Assembly (NCBI GenBank): GCA_021163745.1
Contig: JAGGTM010000051.1
Span: 1-12,031 of the forward strand
Direction: 5' to 3'
Source of the DNA: a bacterium
Lineage (GTDB): Bacteria > Patescibacteriota > Minisyncoccia > Portnoybacterales > JAGGTM01
DNA length: 12,031 bases
The notes beneath the pieces were generated by a model. It had not been told where the DNA came from and searched no databases. It was given only the letters and a program-made list of their open reading frames with translations. Positions 1 through 5,703 of this stretch are shown here, piece by piece. Position numbers and translations under genes: made by a program. Each line of letters starts with the position of its first letter. Within the stretch, counting starts at the first letter, position 1.

Positions 1-942
1 ATATCTCATAGCCAAATAATAAGAAGTCCAATCTGCCAGTATAATATTCTTGAAAGACCTTTCTAATACATTTTTACCAGAAAGTTTTATTACTTCAACA
101 TCATAACCTTTTTGATTAATTATTCCAGATGTCAATTCCATTCTTTTTTTAATCTTCAAATTATCCTCTTGGTCGCACAAAATAATTACAAAAAAATTAC
201 CTAATATCAGCTGTATCTTGTCAACTACTTCATAACTGCTCAACTCATTGTGATTTAATTCCGGAAACCAATTACAAAAAGCAGGAATTTTAGAACTTTC
301 GTTAAGCTTAATTTTCCAAATATATGATAAAGTTTTAAACTCAAAAGAAGAGTAAACAACGGGTATTTTCCCTTCCATTTTTTCTGCCAATTTTCTGCCT
401 TTAGGTTCTAACTCTAACGGCTCTAAACTTCGTGCCATTTTTAAAATTTCCTCATCTTTTTGCTTGATAATGCCTAAATTTGCCAATAATTTATATAAAG
501 AAGAAAAAGTATACCCGCATCCTAAACGGGGGACAGAAACTTCAACTGGCAATATTATTGCGGGAATTTTTTTCTCCCTTGCCAACTTTTCCAATTTGCC
601 ATCGGTAGTAATTACTATTAAATAAGCACCTATTTCCAACGCTTTATTAAAACAGGAGACGGTCTCTTGAGTATTACCGGAATAGGAAATAGCGATTATC
701 AAATTTCTATTTCCAGAAAGATAAGGTAAATTATAATTTTTATTTACCAAAATATTACAATTCTGCACTCTCCAATCGCTGGGATTAAAATTTATCAAAT
801 CTATCAAAAGTTCTGCAGGCCAAGCACTTCCTCCCATGCCACATATTATAACATTGTCAAACCTTTCTCTAATTTTTATATCTTTAACTGCCTCAATCCC
901 TTTTTTAAATTGATTTGGAAAAGTTAAAATGTAATTCTTCAT
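1..942 (-). CDS. Bifunctional phosphoglucose/phosphomannose isomerase, 3' end cut off by window
   Basis: This enzyme interconverts glucose-6-phosphate or mannose-6-phosphate with fructose-6-phosphate in the cytoplasm, feeding glycolysis and sugar-nucleotide synthesis. I translated 314 codons from the ATG at 942 with no stop to base 1. Two SIS-type motifs are visible: the phosphate-binding loop GMGGSA (residues 35-40) and SYSGNTQET (86-94). SVPR (136-139) and WFPELNHNE (225-233) follow; the latter is characteristic of the bifunctional PGI/PMI family (TIGR02128-like) and carries conserved Glu and His residues. Family members are about 320-350 residues, so only a short C-terminal piece is missing. 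No Shine-Dalgarno sequence precedes the ATG. The gene reads away from the repeat locus at 943-1442 and is probably transcribed from within or next to it. Classical PGI is excluded by the short length and motif order. A monofunctional SIS protein is less likely given the NHNE motif. Confidence 0.9.
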   Translation of the reverse strand, partial: MKNYILTFPNQFKKGIEAVKDIKIRERFDNVIICGMGGSAWPAELLIDLINFNPSDWRVQNCNILVNKNYNLPYLSGNRNLIIAISYSGNTQETVSCFNKALEIGAYLIVITTDGKLEKLAREKKIPAIILPVEVSVPRLGCGYTFSSLYKLLANLGIIKQKDEEILKMARSLEPLELEPKGRKLAEKMEGKIPVVYSSFEFKTLSYIWKIKLNESSKIPAFCNWFPELNHNELSSYEVVDKIQLILGNFFVIILCDQEDNLKIKKRMELTSGIINQKGYDVEVIKLSGKNVLERSFKNIILADWTSYYLAMRY

Positions 943-949
943 ACTAATT

Positions 950-978
950 AAGATAAGGCACGATAATCTTTAACTCAA
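950..978 (-). promoter_or_regulatory. Candidate promoter for the isomerase gene
   Basis: On the minus strand TTGAGT (978-973) is followed after 17 bases by TATCTT (955-950), each matching four of six consensus bases. The -10 box ends 7 bases before the ATG at 942, so transcription would begin at or very near the start codon, giving a leaderless mRNA, consistent with the missing ribosome-binding site. The -35 box lies in the edge of the AAAGC heptamer array, so the repeat may supply it. Weak by sequence alone. Confidence 0.3.
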
Positions 979-1017
979 AGCTCAAAGCGCAAAGCTAAAG
1001 CGTAAAGCTTAAAGCTT
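974..1017. repeat. AAAGCNN heptamer tandem array (locus A)
   Basis: Six or so tandem units with the core AAAGC and two variable bases (CT, GC, TA, GT, TT) recur with a period of about seven. The same core appears, often reverse complemented, at 1239-1260, 4208-4226, 4280-4354, 8162-8192 and 11044-11163. Confidence 0.85.
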
Positions 1018-1020
1018 ATT

Positions 1021-1170
1021 AAAATTCCAAATTCTAAATTCCAAATCCCAAATAAATTCAAAATTCAAATGTTCAAAATTCAAAACTTTAATTTCTTAAT
1101 TTTGTTTTGAATTTTGAATTTTGGTCATTTGGATTTGTTTAGGATTTGGTGCTTTGAATTTAGGATTTAA
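1021..1170. repeat. AT-rich heptamer inverted arrays (locus A)
   Basis: Left arm units such as AAATTCC, AAATTCT, AAATCCC and AAAATTC run to 1086. After a spacer of about 16 bases, the complementary units TTTTGAA, ATTTGGA, GGATTTG run to about 1170. The arms pair imperfectly over roughly 60 bases, with small gaps that are often one unit long. Confidence 0.8.
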
Positions 1171-1203
1171 TTACTTTTGCGCTTTAAGCTGTAGTTTTGC
1201 TTG

Positions 1204-1235
1204 CCCCGTAGAAAACCGCAGGTTTTCTTTCGGGG
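1204..1235. repeat. P1 palindromic module, copy A
   Basis: A compact hairpin: CCCCG (1204-1208), a 2-base bulge, GAAAACC (1211-1217), a 3-base loop GCA, GGTTTTC (1221-1227), a 3-base bulge and CGGGG (1231-1235). The identical 32-base palindrome, reverse complemented, is at 4233-4264. It is embedded in heptamer sequence on both sides. Confidence 0.9.
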
Positions 1236-1342
1236 AGTTTTGCGCTTTGCGCTTTGCGCTAAAATTAGTTTTGAATTTTGAATTTTGGTCATTTGAATTT
1301 GTTTGGGATTTGGGATTTGTGATTTGGAATTTTACTAACTTG

Positions 1343-1396
1343 GTCCACAGAACGTTCTATGGACTAAACAGTACCATAGAACAGTCTGTGGTACTG
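1343..1396. repeat. Two P3 dyads (locus A)
   Basis: The first dyad has arms GTCCACAG (1343-1350) and CTATGGAC (1357-1364) around the self-complementary loop AACGTT. The second has CAGTACCATAG (1369-1379) and CTGTGGTACTG (1386-1396) around AACAGT, pairing over 11 bases with one G-T. Three related dyads are in inverted orientation at 3975-4061. They read into the 3' end of the gene at 1443, so they could also act as a factor-dependent stop, but no T-run follows. Confidence 0.85.
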
Positions 1397-1442
1397 AAAA
1401 CTAAGTTTTTGTTTTCAACTTATCACTTTTAATAGGTAACTG

Positions 1443-3227
1443 CTATTTTTTCCACACTCTTTTAGTTTTAACATACCAATTCTGTATATTGCTGAATCTC
1501 CAACAGGGCAAGGGAAGTTTTTTTAATTCTATTCCTTTTACTTTCTTATTTACTGGATAAAGATAATTTGGGGTATATAGAAATATGGCAGGCACGTCCT
1601 CTATAATTATTTTCTGAAACTCATCGTATTTTTTTACCCTTTCTTCTCTATCTAAGCTTTGCCTTGCTTCTTCTAAGAGATTATCTACCCTTTCGTTAGA
1701 ATAGCACGACAAATTGAGACCCGGGTCCCTTTTTTGAGATGAATGCCAAAAAGAAAATGGATCTATTTCTGGAGATAAAATTTCACCAAAAAGCAATGCC
1801 TGATATTCTCTGGGTCTTATAAATTCGTTTATAATATTATCATCTCCAACAATGTTTAAATTAACTTTTATACCTAATTCCTCCCATTGGTTCTTTAATA
1901 TTTCTGCCACTTCTTTTAGTTCCTTTTGATCAACAGTAGTAAGTTCAATTTCAAAATCAATAGTTTCTTTTTCTATTTTCTTTTCCAAAACTCCATCATT
2001 GTCTTCATCCTCCCATCCATTTTTGCGTAAAATTTCTTTTGCTTTATTTATATCAAAGGGATAAGAAATATTAGATACTTCTATCCAATCTGCCAACAAT
2101 GGAGAATTGACTATCTCTCCCTCATTTCTCAACACCTTTGATATTATCTCCTTTTTATCAACCGCATATCTTAACGCTTCTCTGGCTGATTTACCAGAAA
2201 TAACCTTACCTTTGGTCTGATTAAAAAATATAGCATAATATCTCGGCAAGTTTATTCTGTAAATATTAATATTTTTTGAAAGTTCGGATATTTCAGAGGG
2301 GTAGATTTTTTCTAGTCCGTCTATCTTTCCAGAATTCAAATCATTTATGGCAGATTGCAAATCGGGATAAAATTTAAAAATTATTCTCTGAATATACGGC
2401 TTTTTAAAATAATAATCTTTATTCGCTATAAAATTAATTGATTTTATTTCTCCTTGTGTATTTCTCTCAAATTTCTCAAATTTATAGGGTCCTGAGCCGA
2501 TTGGTTTTAAATTATACTCTGCTAACGGAAAATTAGAGGCAGAAATTCCATTCCATAAATGGGAGGGTAGAATTCCAAAAGTTAGATTATGAAGAAATGG
2601 GGCATAAGCGCTTTTTAATTTAAGTTCTATTTCCCATAAACCCTTTTTTTCTACCTTTACTCCCTGCAAATTAGAAAATAACGGGCTTTTATAATTCGGG
2701 TCCTGTATGATTTTGATAGTGTAAATAACATCATCTGAAGTTAAGGGTTTGTTGTCATGCCATTTTACATCTTTTTTCAAAAAAATATCGTAAGTTAAAC
2801 CATCCTCACTTATATTATATCTATCTACTAAATCTGGAATAAGATTTCCATTGGTATCATATTTAAACAACGAAGAATACACCAATCTGCATAAATTTCT
2901 ATCTACATCATTCGTCTGGGCCAAAACTGGATTAATATACCTCGGCTGACCAACAATGCCTTCTGTATATTCTCCTTTTTCCTTAGGAACTAATTTTGTA
3001 TTATTTAAATAATTAAAAACAGCCAAATAAGACGATGATAAAAAAATAAGGATTAAAGCAGAAACAAATACTATTTCCTCTTTTTTGGAAAATACTCTTG
3101 GCAAATTACTCCATTGAGAAAAACTTGGAAATTTATTCTGAAAACAGGAAAATGTAGATTTTAAATAAGAAATAACAAAACGACCTCCTCTAATGATAGA
3201 GGAAATAAAATGAGATATTTTTGACAT
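1443..3227 (-). CDS. Membrane-anchored ABC-type substrate-binding protein, family 5 (DppA/OppA-like)
   Basis: A 594-residue protein expected outside the cytoplasmic membrane, capturing peptides or other solutes for an ABC importer. The N-terminus is a basic cytoplasmic tail of about 50 residues, then one hydrophobic segment (about 52-73) with no lipobox cysteine, so it is probably an uncleaved anchor rather than a lipoprotein. The mature domain has the SBP_bac_5 hallmarks: NPVL (99-102), GNLIPDLVDRY (127-137), then DGLTYDIFLKKDVKWHD (142-158) and PLTSDDVIYT (161-170). The ligand is not predictable. No permease or ATPase gene lies in the window, so it is an orphan locally. It follows secG by 67 bases on the same strand. 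No Shine-Dalgarno is visible before the ATG. The long tail leaves some doubt about the start, but the frame is open and the tail has plausible composition. Confidence 0.88.
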   Translation of the reverse strand: MSKISHFISSIIRGGRFVISYLKSTFSCFQNKFPSFSQWSNLPRVFSKKEEIVFVSALILIFLSSSYLAVFNYLNNTKLVPKEKGEYTEGIVGQPRYINPVLAQTNDVDRNLCRLVYSSLFKYDTNGNLIPDLVDRYNISEDGLTYDIFLKKDVKWHDNKPLTSDDVIYTIKIIQDPNYKSPLFSNLQGVKVEKKGLWEIELKLKSAYAPFLHNLTFGILPSHLWNGISASNFPLAEYNLKPIGSGPYKFEKFERNTQGEIKSINFIANKDYYFKKPYIQRIIFKFYPDLQSAINDLNSGKIDGLEKIYPSEISELSKNINIYRINLPRYYAIFFNQTKGKVISGKSAREALRYAVDKKEIISKVLRNEGEIVNSPLLADWIEVSNISYPFDINKAKEILRKNGWEDEDNDGVLEKKIEKETIDFEIELTTVDQKELKEVAEILKNQWEELGIKVNLNIVGDDNIINEFIRPREYQALLFGEILSPEIDPFSFWHSSQKRDPGLNLSCYSNERVDNLLEEARQSLDREERVKKYDEFQKIIIEDVPAIFLYTPNYLYPVNKKVKGIELKKLPLPCWRFSNIQNWYVKTKRVWKK

Positions 3228-3270
3228 AATAATAGCGCTTGCTTCTAGATATCAGAGTGACCATTTTAAT

Positions 3271-3294
3271 TAAGCAAAAAGTCGCCTTTGCTTA
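3271..3294 (-). terminator. Small hairpin directly after secG
   Basis: TAAGCAAA (3271-3278) and TTTGCTTA (3287-3294) pair perfectly over 8 bases with an 8-base loop, starting immediately after the secG stop codon. The stem is AT-rich and the following minus-strand sequence has no long T-run, so it may be a weak terminator, an mRNA processing or stability element, or nothing more than a chance dyad. Confidence 0.3.
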
Positions 3295-3513
3295 TTAAAT
3301 CAATAGATTTACAAATGCTAAAATTAAAAATAAACCCGCTAAGATTATAGTAGACACAAATAAAATCTTTTCAAATCCTCTTTTGGTATAATAACTTTCT
3401 CCTGCTCCTCCGCCAAAAACAGCAGCACCACCTCCGCCTCTTTGTTGTATTAAAATACAACAAATCAATAACACAGATATAATTATTTGAATGATATTTA
3501 GAATTTTATGCAT
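3295..3513 (-). CDS. secG: SecG subunit of the Sec protein translocase
   Basis: A 72-residue inner-membrane protein that assists SecYEG during export. It has two hydrophobic helices (about residues 4-22 and 49-71) joined by the diagnostic loop IQQRGGGGAAVFGGGAG with a downstream YYTKRGFEKIL stretch, as in other SecG proteins. I chose the ATG at 3513: AAGGGG lies about 9 bases upstream and is the only clear Shine-Dalgarno in the window. A longer frame from a TTG at 3543 adds ten non-conserved residues and would start inside the hairpin at 3531-3563. SecG is usually about 70-110 residues, so this is at the short end, as is usual in reduced genomes. It lies between yvlD-like and the substrate-binding protein gene, probably co-transcribed. 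Confidence 0.92.
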   Translation of the reverse strand: MHKILNIIQIIISVLLICCILIQQRGGGGAAVFGGGAGESYYTKRGFEKILFVSTIILAGLFLILAFVNLLI

Positions 3514-3518
3514 TGATT

Positions 3519-3528
3519 TAATCCCCTT
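3519..3528 (-). promoter_or_regulatory. Shine-Dalgarno site deciding the secG start
   Basis: On the minus strand, TTTAAGGGGAT lies before ATTAAATCA and the ATG at 3513, giving a spacing of about nine bases from GGGG. It supports the ATG at 3513 over the TTG at 3543. Confidence 0.6.
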
Positions 3529-3530
3529 AA

Positions 3531-3563
3531 ATCTCTCCCCCAACAGAACTTGGAGGAGAAGAT
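3531..3563 (-). promoter_or_regulatory. Hairpin in the secG leader
   Basis: In minus-strand RNA a 13-pair stem forms between 3563-3550 and 3543-3531, with one bulged U and one G-U pair, around the loop GTTCTG. It lies between the yvlD-like stop (3573) and the secG ribosome-binding site (about 3520-3527). No T-run follows, so it is not a standard terminator. It could modulate secG translation or mRNA processing; this is inference. Confidence 0.5.
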
Positions 3564-3572
3564 AAAAGGAGC

Positions 3573-3920
3573 TTACACACCTCTTTTAAGGGTTTTGCCT
3601 ATAAAAATATTAACTACGCTTATAATAATACTTGCCCAAAAATATGTCCAGATGCCAATAATGGATAATTCCGGCACCAGATAATCTAATATATAAAGCA
3701 AAAACATATTAATTACAATAGAAAAAAGGCCTAATGTTAATATATATAAAGGAGCAGTAATTATTTTTAAAATAGGTTTCAGAAAAAAATTAATTAATCC
3801 AAGTATAAACCCTGAAACTATTAAAGTCAATATATTTCCCGTAAAGATAAATCCATCTAACAAATAATTAGCTAAAAATATAGATAAAGCGTTGGTTAAA
3901 ATTTGAATAATAAGACGCAT
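3573..3920 (-). CDS. YvlD/phage holin family 4-like small membrane protein
   Basis: A 115-residue very hydrophobic protein with about four membrane segments (about 5-22, 28-50, 55-78, 88-108) and the conserved pattern LGLINFFLKPILKIITAPL (40-58), followed by the TLGLFSIVINMFLLYI stretch typical of the PF04020 family (YvlD, also annotated as phage holin 4 superfamily). The family's molecular role is not established, and the holin label comes from topology, so no lytic function should be assumed. The start at 3918-3920 has a weak GTGG upstream. The start codon lies 10 bases from the GTGTTAA heptamers of repeat locus B, so its leader, and perhaps its promoter, is made of repeat DNA. secG follows 59 bases downstream. 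Confidence 0.85.
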   Translation of the reverse strand: MRLIIQILTNALSIFLANYLLDGFIFTGNILTLIVSGFILGLINFFLKPILKIITAPLYILTLGLFSIVINMFLLYILDYLVPELSIIGIWTYFWASIIISVVNIFIGKTLKRGV

Positions 3921-3930
3921 ACCACTAAAA

Positions 3931-3957
3931 GTGTTAAGTTTAAGTGTTAAGTGTTAA
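3931..3957. repeat. GTGTTAA heptamer array
   Basis: Three GTGTTAA units (3931-3937, 3944-3950, 3951-3957) and one shortened unit GTTTAA. The period is seven again but the sequence differs from the AAAGC and AAATTCC arrays. It forms the leader region of the yvlD-like gene. Confidence 0.8.
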
Positions 3958-3974
3958 GTTGAAACTTGGTTGCC

Positions 3975-4061
3975 GGTACCATAGACTGTTCTATGGTACT
4001 GTTTCAGTACCATAGACTGTTCTATGGTACTGTTTGGTCCATAGAACGTTTCGTGGGCCAA
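3975..4061. repeat. Three tandem P3 dyads (locus B)
   Basis: Copy 1 has arms at 3976-3984 and 3991-3999; copy 2 at 4005-4015 and 4022-4032, a perfect 11-base pairing around ACTGTT. Copy 3 (4034-4044 and 4051-4061, loop AACGTT) is degenerate. Spacing between copies is about 30 bases. Locus A has only two of the three. Confidence 0.88.
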
Positions 4062-4095
4062 ATTAGTAAAATTCCAAATTACAAATCACAAATCC

Positions 4096-4173
4096 TTTAC
4101 TCGCCTAAGTTTTGTTTGCCCGCCCAAATTTCGAAGAAATTTGCGGCGGGCGGGTAAAATTTAGGCGGGCAGG
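4096..4173. repeat. P2 palindromic module, copy B
   Basis: The core hairpin is CCCGCCC (4119-4125) plus AAATTTC (4126-4132), loop GAA, GAAATTT (4136-4142), a 5-base bulge GCGGC, then GGGCGGG (4148-4154). Outer arms CGCCTAAGTTTT (4102-4113) and AAAATTTAGGCG (4156-4167) also pair with one G-T. Locus A lacks the module and has 11 bases of heptamer sequence (1302-1312) at the same point. It has the form of a miniature inserted element, without any coding capacity. Confidence 0.85.
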
Positions 4174-4232
4174 CAAATTCAAATGACCAAAATTCAAAAC
4201 GAATTTTAGCGCAAAGCGCAAGGCGCAAAACT

Positions 4233-4268
4233 CCCCGAAAGAAAACCTGCGGTTTTCTACGGGGCAAG
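4233..4268. repeat. P1 palindromic module, copy B
   Basis: The palindrome at 4233-4264 is the reverse complement of 1204-1235. With four more bases (CAAG) it lies exactly between two direct copies of CAAAACT (4226-4232 and 4269-4275). At 11062-11075 the two CAAAACT units are adjacent with nothing between them, so that site looks like the unoccupied state. Confidence 0.9.
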
Positions 4269-4354
4269 CAAAACTACAGCTTAAAGCGTAAAGCGAAATT
4301 TTTCTTTTTTAGCTTTAAGTTTTACGCTATGGCTTTGCGCTTTGCACTTTGAGC
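4265..4354. repeat. Facing AAAGC heptamer arms (locus B)
   Basis: The left arm (4276-4295, CTTAAAGCGTAAAGCG) faces the right arm (4311-4354, AGCTTTAAGTTTTACGCT and onward) around a 15-base T-rich loop. The same arrangement with closely similar sequence is at 11076-11163, in the same orientation. On the minus strand it follows the tgt stop and could help end that transcript. Confidence 0.8.
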
Positions 4355-4394
4355 TTAAATTTATTTTGAGATTTGAATTTTTATTGGTTTTGAG

Positions 4395-5615
4395 CTAAAA
4401 ACTATCATACTTCGGACTTCGGGTTTTATAATTTCTCAAGAAATCCCTTTTGTATTCTAAAAATCTTCCCAATTTTATTGCTTCTCTTATTTCATTTATA
4501 AATTCTACCATAAAATATAAATTATGATAAGTTGCTAATCTGTGCGCTAAAATTTCTTTTGATTTAAACAAATGATGCAAATATGCTTTTGAAAACCTCT
4601 TACAAACCTTGCATTTGCAATGCTCGGCTAAATTAGAAAAATCTCTTTTGTATTTTGAATTAAGAAGATTTACTTTTCCATTTTTAGTTAAAATTACTCC
4701 ATGTCTGGCTAATCTTGTGGGAAATACACAATCGAACAAATCCATTCCATACTCAACGCCCAACAAAACATCCTCCGGTTGGCCTATACCCAACAAATGC
4801 GCCGGTTTATTTCTGTCTATATTCTCGCTTACCCATAAAAGAACATTTCTCATTTCTCTTTTGGTTCTCCCCAATGCTCCTCCTATTCCAATCCCAAAAA
4901 ATGGTAAAGAAGAAATAAATTTAGTGCTTTTTATTCTTAAACGCTTATATCTTCCCCCCTGAATAATCCCAAAAAGCCCTTGGTCTTCTCTTGTTTTTGC
5001 CTCAATGCATCTTTTCGCCCATCTGTGAGTTCTCTCCATAGAAAGTTTTGTGTAATTATAGGAGTCCAGCGGAGAAGTGCATTCATCAAAAGCAAAAATT
5101 AAATCTGCTCCAAGCTTCTCCTGAATTTTAATGGAAAATTCGGGAGTAAATTCATAAACTTTGCCGTTTAGATAAGATCTAAAAGTAACTCCTTCCTCAG
5201 CAACTTTAACATTTCCAAATCTATTCTTATTGTCACTAATCCGTTTAATCTTTGAAACCGATAATCCCGGGAAAAATCCTATTTTTCCCACACCATGCTC
5301 TATTCCCTTTCCGAGAGAAAATACCTGGAATCCTCCGCTGTCCGTAAGCATAGGACCGTTCCAGTTCATAAATTTATGAATTCCGCCACATTCTTTCACT
5401 AAATCTGCCCCGGGCCTTTCAAATAAATGATAGGTATTTGCCAATACGGCTTCCACCCTTATTTCTTTTAATTCTTCCGGATCTAATGTTCTCACTGCTC
5501 CGTAAGTAGCCACGGGGACAAAACAGGGAGTGGTAATTTTTCCATTAAATGTGGTAATTTCTCCCAATCTTGCTTTAGAATGTTTATCTTCGGTTTTGAT
5601 TGTAAATTTTAACAT
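4395..5615 (-). CDS. tgt: tRNA-guanine(34) transglycosylase
   Basis: This enzyme swaps guanine at the wobble position of GUN-anticodon tRNAs for a queuine precursor. The 406 residues show the catalytic features: TDSGGFQ (91-97, Asp92), GIIQGG (216-221), GIGQPED (276-282) and the nucleophile in FDCVFPTR (294-301, Asp295). The zinc site is Cys333, Cys335, Cys338 and His364, with the same spacing as the E. coli enzyme. Compared with E. coli Tgt there is an insertion of about 30 residues after FSLG, roughly residues 103-140, rich in Lys, Gly and Ile. No queuosine-synthesis gene is in the window. The start ATG has no Shine-Dalgarno. The gene follows the glycosidase-like gene by 88 bases on the same strand. 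It could not be an archaeal-type enzyme because there is no PUA domain. Confidence 0.96.
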   Translation of the reverse strand: MLKFTIKTEDKHSKARLGEITTFNGKITTPCFVPVATYGAVRTLDPEELKEIRVEAVLANTYHLFERPGADLVKECGGIHKFMNWNGPMLTDSGGFQVFSLGKGIEHGVGKIGFFPGLSVSKIKRISDNKNRFGNVKVAEEGVTFRSYLNGKVYEFTPEFSIKIQEKLGADLIFAFDECTSPLDSYNYTKLSMERTHRWAKRCIEAKTREDQGLFGIIQGGRYKRLRIKSTKFISSLPFFGIGIGGALGRTKREMRNVLLWVSENIDRNKPAHLLGIGQPEDVLLGVEYGMDLFDCVFPTRLARHGVILTKNGKVNLLNSKYKRDFSNLAEHCKCKVCKRFSKAYLHHLFKSKEILAHRLATYHNLYFMVEFINEIREAIKLGRFLEYKRDFLRNYKTRSPKYDSF

Positions 5616-5703
5616 AAAACAATAAACTACGATGAAAGCCCTCTGATTTAAGTCGGAAAACCCGAGCTAAAACAAACCAGAACCAATGAAATTTTACACA
5701 ATT

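Larger units (their letters stand above)
943..1442. repeat. Mosaic intergenic repeat, locus A
   Basis: This 500-base spacer between the convergent-looking 3' end of the substrate-binding protein gene and the isomerase start holds no credible gene. Left to right it has an AAAGCNN heptamer array (about 974-1017), an AT-rich heptamer array of AAATTCC-type units (1021-1086), a short spacer, and the reverse-complement array (1103-1170), together able to form a long imperfect hairpin. Then come the P1 palindrome (1204-1235), GCGCTTT heptamers (1239-1260), more AT heptamers to about 1334, and two P3 dyads (1343-1396). Bases 1180-1266 match the reverse complement of 4202-4288 at 86 of 87 positions. 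A 103-codon open frame across it (1121-1432) follows the repeat units and is not a gene. Confidence 0.9.
3921..4394. repeat. Mosaic intergenic repeat, locus B
   Basis: This 474-base gap between the tgt stop and the yvlD-like start has no credible gene. It contains, left to right, GTGTTAA heptamers (3931-3957), three P3 dyads (3975-4061), AT heptamers, the P2 module (4096-4173), AT heptamers again, GCGCAAA heptamers, P1 (4233-4264), and facing AAAGC/GCTTT heptamer arms (4265-4354) around a T-rich loop. Read on the minus strand it repeats locus A in the same order with insertions and deletions. A 63-codon frame at 3966-4157 lies entirely in palindromes and is not a gene. Confidence 0.9.

Noticed and set aside
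1121..1432. 103-codon open frame on the plus strand
   Set aside because: It lies wholly inside repeat locus A, its residues follow the heptamer units (recurring Phe, Leu, Trp, Gly), and it crosses P1 and P3 palindromes. No domain and no ribosome-binding site.
943..1442. CRISPR array
   Set aside because: Repeats are 7 bases and degenerate, with no unique spacers of 30-40 bases, and no cas gene is present.
3573..3920. Phage holin and a prophage remnant
   Set aside because: The holin-4 name reflects membrane topology; no endolysin, integrase or structural phage gene is nearby, and the neighbours are housekeeping genes.
3966..4157. 63-codon open frame on the plus strand
   Set aside because: It consists of P3 dyads and the P2 hairpin translated through. 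No protein-like composition.
5616..5703. tRNA or small RNA gene between the glycosidase-like gene and tgt
   Set aside because: A short CGG/CCG dyad is visible, but no cloverleaf or T-loop consensus, and the space is an ordinary leader.
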